A stretch of DNA of 5,998 nt from Pseudomonadota bacterium (GTDB lineage Bacteria; Pseudomonadota; Alphaproteobacteria; Sphingomonadales; Sphingomonadaceae), in NCBI GenBank assembly GCA_023432995.1, contig JAEZES010000171.1:1-5998 (forward strand). The letters are read 5' to 3'. This document shows positions 3,459 through 5,998 of the stretch, in pieces. Both the position numbers and the translations under genes were made by a program. Position 1 is the stretch's first letter. Each line of letters begins with the position of its first letter. The notes below the pieces were generated by a model. The model was given only the letters and a program-made list of their open reading frames with translations. It was not told the DNA's origin and did not search any database.

Positions 3459-5960
3459 CAGGAACACCACGCACACGATCCGGCGGAGGACGGCGCAGCT
3501 CCCGCGGCGATGAAGCAGGCGCGCTGGTCCGATCCCGCCGCCTGGCCCGGCGGGAAGGTGCCGGGCGAAGGCGATGCCGTCACCATTGCGCGCGACATGG
3601 ACGTGGTGCTCGACGTCAGCCCGCCGGCGCTGCGCAGCCTGACGATCCACGGCAAGCTGCGCTTTTCGGACGAGCGCGACATCGCGCTCGCCACCGAGTG
3701 GATCTACGTGCCGGGCGGCGAGCTCGAGATCGGCACGGCGGACGATCCCTACACCCGCAACGCCAGCATCACCCTCACCGACAAGGTCCCCGGCGAAGAC
3801 GTCAACACGATGGGTGACCGCGGGATCATGCTGATGGGCGGGACGCTCAACCTGCACGGCGACCGCACCCACACCTGGACCAAGCTCGCCCGAACGGCCG
3901 ACGCCGGCAGCCGCGAGATCGAGGTGCTCGATGCGAGCGGCTGGCGGAAGGGCGACGAGATCGTGCACGCCTCGACCGACTTCGATCCGCGGCAGGCGGA
4001 GCGGCGGCGGATCGCCGCCGTCGCGGGCAATACCGTCACGCTCGACAGCCCGCTCGAATACATGCACTTCGGCGAGATCACCTTCGGCGTCGACGAGCGC
4101 GGCGAAGTCGGCCTGTTGACCCGCAACATCAAGGTCCAGGCGTCCGAGGATTCGAACGAGACCTGGTTCGGCGGGCACATCATGGCGATGTCGGGCTCGG
4201 AGCTGTACGTCGACAGCGTCGAGCTGACCCGCATGGGCCAGCACCTGACGCTGGCCCGCTACCCGGTCCACTTCCACGTGCTCGGCGAAGGGCGGGGCAT
4301 GTACGTCCGCAACGCGGCGATCCACGACACCTTCAGCCGCTGCGTGACCGTCCACGGCACCGACAACCTGCTGATCGAGAACAACGTCACCTTCAACACG
4401 GTCGGCCACTGCTTCTTCATGGAGGACGGGATCGAGCAGGGTAACCGCTTCGTCCGCAACCTCGGCATTCAGACCAAGTGCCACCCGACCCAGCCGTGCG
4501 TCCCCACGAACCTCGGGATTCCGGGCGAACGCGGGGTCAACGGCCAGCAGTCCGAGCACATCCTGATTCCGTCGGACAACACGGCGGCGACTTTCTGGAT
4601 CACCAATCCGGCCAACCACTACATCGACAACGTCGCCGCGGGCTCGGATGCGAACGGCTTCTGGCTGTCGCTGCCCGAGCACCCGACGGGCGCGTTCGAA
4701 GGCACCGAGGTCAGCCGGAACACCTGGCCGCGCCGGCTGCCGATGGGCGAGTTCAGGGGCAACGTCGCCCACTCGAACTACGACGGGTTCATGTTCGACC
4801 GCAACGCCGTTTCCGACGGCACGTTCAGCGTGACCGGCTCGGTCTACATCCCGCGCGAGGACCCCAACGACAACGGCAGCCGGGCGCTGATCAACGTCAT
4901 CTCCGACCTGACCGCCTACAAGAACCGCAACGGCGGCCTGTGGATGCGCGGCGAGGAAACGATCTTCCAGAACCTGAAGCTGGCCGACAACGCGATCGGC
5001 ATGACCTTCGCAAGCGGCCTCGGCGGCGGCGCCACCTTCACCTCGAAGACGTTCGGCTCGCTGTTCGTTGGCGAAACCGACAATATCGGCAACCCGACGA
5101 CCCCAGCCGAGATCGCCTACGGCCGCAGCCTGCCGAAGCCGGCGGTGCCCGACTATCCGATCCGCGGCTACGAGTACTACGACCAGATCCACGAGGTCGC
5201 GAACTCGACGTTCGTCAACTACCAGGACAACGCCACGCGCAAGACGGGCGCGATCTCGTACCTGCTGTTCACCAGCTTCGGGATGAGCGTCGAGAACGCG
5301 ATCCGCGGCCTGACCTTCGTCGACGCCAAGCCGGTCTACTTCCCGCCGCGGGTGGAGAAATGGGCCAGCGATTTCGGCACCAGCGCCGCCTACCTGACCG
5401 CGGCGATCCACGACCTCGACGGCTCGGCCACCGGGGTCGCCGACACCTACATCGTCATCGACAACGGCATCGCCAACGACGAAGCCTGCCAGCTCAGGCC
5501 GGAATGGGGCGCGGCCGTATGCACGGGCGACTACGGACGCCTCAGCCTCGGCGGCGGCTTCGCCTTCGGCGGCGGCCCGGTCGAGAGCCCGGTCACGCTC
5601 AGCCGCAACGGGCGGACCTTCGATTACCGCGGCCAGACCACGATCCGCAGCGGCGCCGAGCTCACCGTCGACACCGCCCGGGAGTCCCTGCCGCTGCGGC
5701 TGTCGGCGATGGACGACGGTTCGTGGGTCGTCCTGCAACTGCCCGGCTTCGCCGCCGCCGATGCCGGCGTGGAGCAAGCCAGCATGGTCGCGCTGCGCGA
5801 GGCCGACGAGCTGTCGTACTTCCGCGACGGCGACACGCTGTGGGTCAAGCTGTTTGCCGACAACGGCAGCGCCCAGGTCCCCGGCGGCCCCCCGTTCGGC
5901 ATCCGGCCCACCGTGACCGTCAGCCGGGAAGCCTCGGTCAGCACGGCGATGCTGGACTAG
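3375..5960 (+). CDS. Secreted G8-domain, beta-helix protein of the CEMIP/TMEM2 type
   Basis: 861 residues. Residues 1-28 form a Sec signal peptide: Arg-containing start, hydrophobic LVPLVPAALWLGLG, probable cleavage after the alanines at 26-28. There is no twin-arginine motif and no lipobox. A G8 domain spans about 48-172, opening WSDPAAWPGGKVPGEGDAVT (51-70). A long parallel beta-helix-like body follows, with RYPVHFHVLGEG (295-306), FSRCVTVHGTDNLLIENN (320-337), GHCFFMEDGIEQGN (344-357), TFWITNPANHYIDN (406-419), AAGSDANGFW (421-430), NVAHSNYDGFM (463-473), LFVGETDNIGN (563-573) and IHDLDGSATG (678-687). As recalled, animal CEMIP and TMEM2 carry matching blocks in the same order. Those proteins bind or degrade hyaluronan; here the substrate and any catalysis are unproven. 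Both animal GG domains seem absent. Cys pairs 369/375 and 705/716 suit disulfides outside the cytoplasm. ATG 3381 is an alternative start. No compositional break from the neighbours is obvious. Confidence 0.88.
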   Translation: MRMPSRWLRLVPLVPAALWLGLGTQAAAQEHHAHDPAEDGAAPAAMKQARWSDPAAWPGGKVPGEGDAVTIARDMDVVLDVSPPALRSLTIHGKLRFSDERDIALATEWIYVPGGELEIGTADDPYTRNASITLTDKVPGEDVNTMGDRGIMLMGGTLNLHGDRTHTWTKLARTADAGSREIEVLDASGWRKGDEIVHASTDFDPRQAERRRIAAVAGNTVTLDSPLEYMHFGEITFGVDERGEVGLLTRNIKVQASEDSNETWFGGHIMAMSGSELYVDSVELTRMGQHLTLARYPVHFHVLGEGRGMYVRNAAIHDTFSRCVTVHGTDNLLIENNVTFNTVGHCFFMEDGIEQGNRFVRNLGIQTKCHPTQPCVPTNLGIPGERGVNGQQSEHILIPSDNTAATFWITNPANHYIDNVAAGSDANGFWLSLPEHPTGAFEGTEVSRNTWPRRLPMGEFRGNVAHSNYDGFMFDRNAVSDGTFSVTGSVYIPREDPNDNGSRALINVISDLTAYKNRNGGLWMRGEETIFQNLKLADNAIGMTFASGLGGGATFTSKTFGSLFVGETDNIGNPTTPAEIAYGRSLPKPAVPDYPIRGYEYYDQIHEVANSTFVNYQDNATRKTGAISYLLFTSFGMSVENAIRGLTFVDAKPVYFPPRVEKWASDFGTSAAYLTAAIHDLDGSATGVADTYIVIDNGIANDEACQLRPEWGAAVCTGDYGRLSLGGGFAFGGGPVESPVTLSRNGRTFDYRGQTTIRSGAELTVDTARESLPLRLSAMDDGSWVVLQLPGFAAADAGVEQASMVALREADELSYFRDGDTLWVKLFADNGSAQVPGGPPFGIRPTVTVSREASVSTAMLD

Positions 5961-5998
5961 AGCCTCTCCGGATATTCTTGAATCCCCCTCCCCGACGG

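Noticed and set aside
2901..5777. A 958-codon open frame on the minus strand, opposite the G8-domain gene and the end of tatC
   Set aside because: Over the G8 gene its codons are exact reverse complements of the sense codons, so its stops would need sense TTA, CTA or TCA. These are rare in such GC-rich DNA, which explains the length. The product is an Arg/Val/Asp/Ala-rich sequence without domain signatures, whereas the sense strand has a full set of conserved motifs.
5981..5998. CCCCCTCCCCGACGG at the right edge as the left arm of a terminator hairpin for the G8 gene
   Set aside because: The sequence is suggestive, but the other arm would lie outside the window, so it cannot be verified.

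Overview
This GC-rich window looks like chromosomal DNA from an alphaproteobacterium, most likely of the Sphingomonadales. The basis is the gene order (end of nagZ, scpA, scpB, tatA, tatB, tatC), the style of the proteins (for example the TatA motif FGRGRISDLMGDVGKG) and a palindromic repeat that recalls the short interspersed repeats of sphingomonad genomes. The taxonomic call is an inference; there is no marker RNA here.

Layout, all on the + strand. Bases 1-120 hold the last 39 codons of a gene that is probably nagZ (cell-wall recycling hexosaminidase). Its stop overlaps the start of scpA (117-923) as ATGA. A 187-bp gap follows, filled mostly by a long imperfect palindrome centred near 1005/1006. 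Then come scpB (1111-1740), tatA (1770-1985), tatB (2019-2399) and tatC (2407-3252), with gaps of 29, 33 and 7 bp. ScpA and ScpB are the kleisin and winged-helix partners of SMC in chromosome condensation. TatA, TatB and TatC form the twin-arginine translocase, which exports folded proteins across the inner membrane. The tight spacing suggests one transcript.

After a 122-bp gap lies the most striking gene, 3375-5960. It encodes an 861-residue secreted protein with a Sec-type signal peptide, an N-terminal G8 domain and a long parallel beta-helix-like body. Block after block resembles the animal hyaluronan-handling proteins CEMIP (KIAA1199/HYBID) and TMEM2 (CEMIP2), in the same order, nearly to the C-terminus. 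It appears to be a minimal version lacking both GG (ILEI/FAM3-like) domains of the animal proteins. This comparison was made from memory and not by a database search. Its substrate is unknown; an extracellular glycosaminoglycan or other acidic polysaccharide is a reasonable hypothesis. It has no twin-arginine motif, so its position beside tatABC does not imply Tat export.

The last 38 bases hold no recognisable feature. No tRNA, rRNA, CRISPR array, insertion sequence or phage gene was seen.
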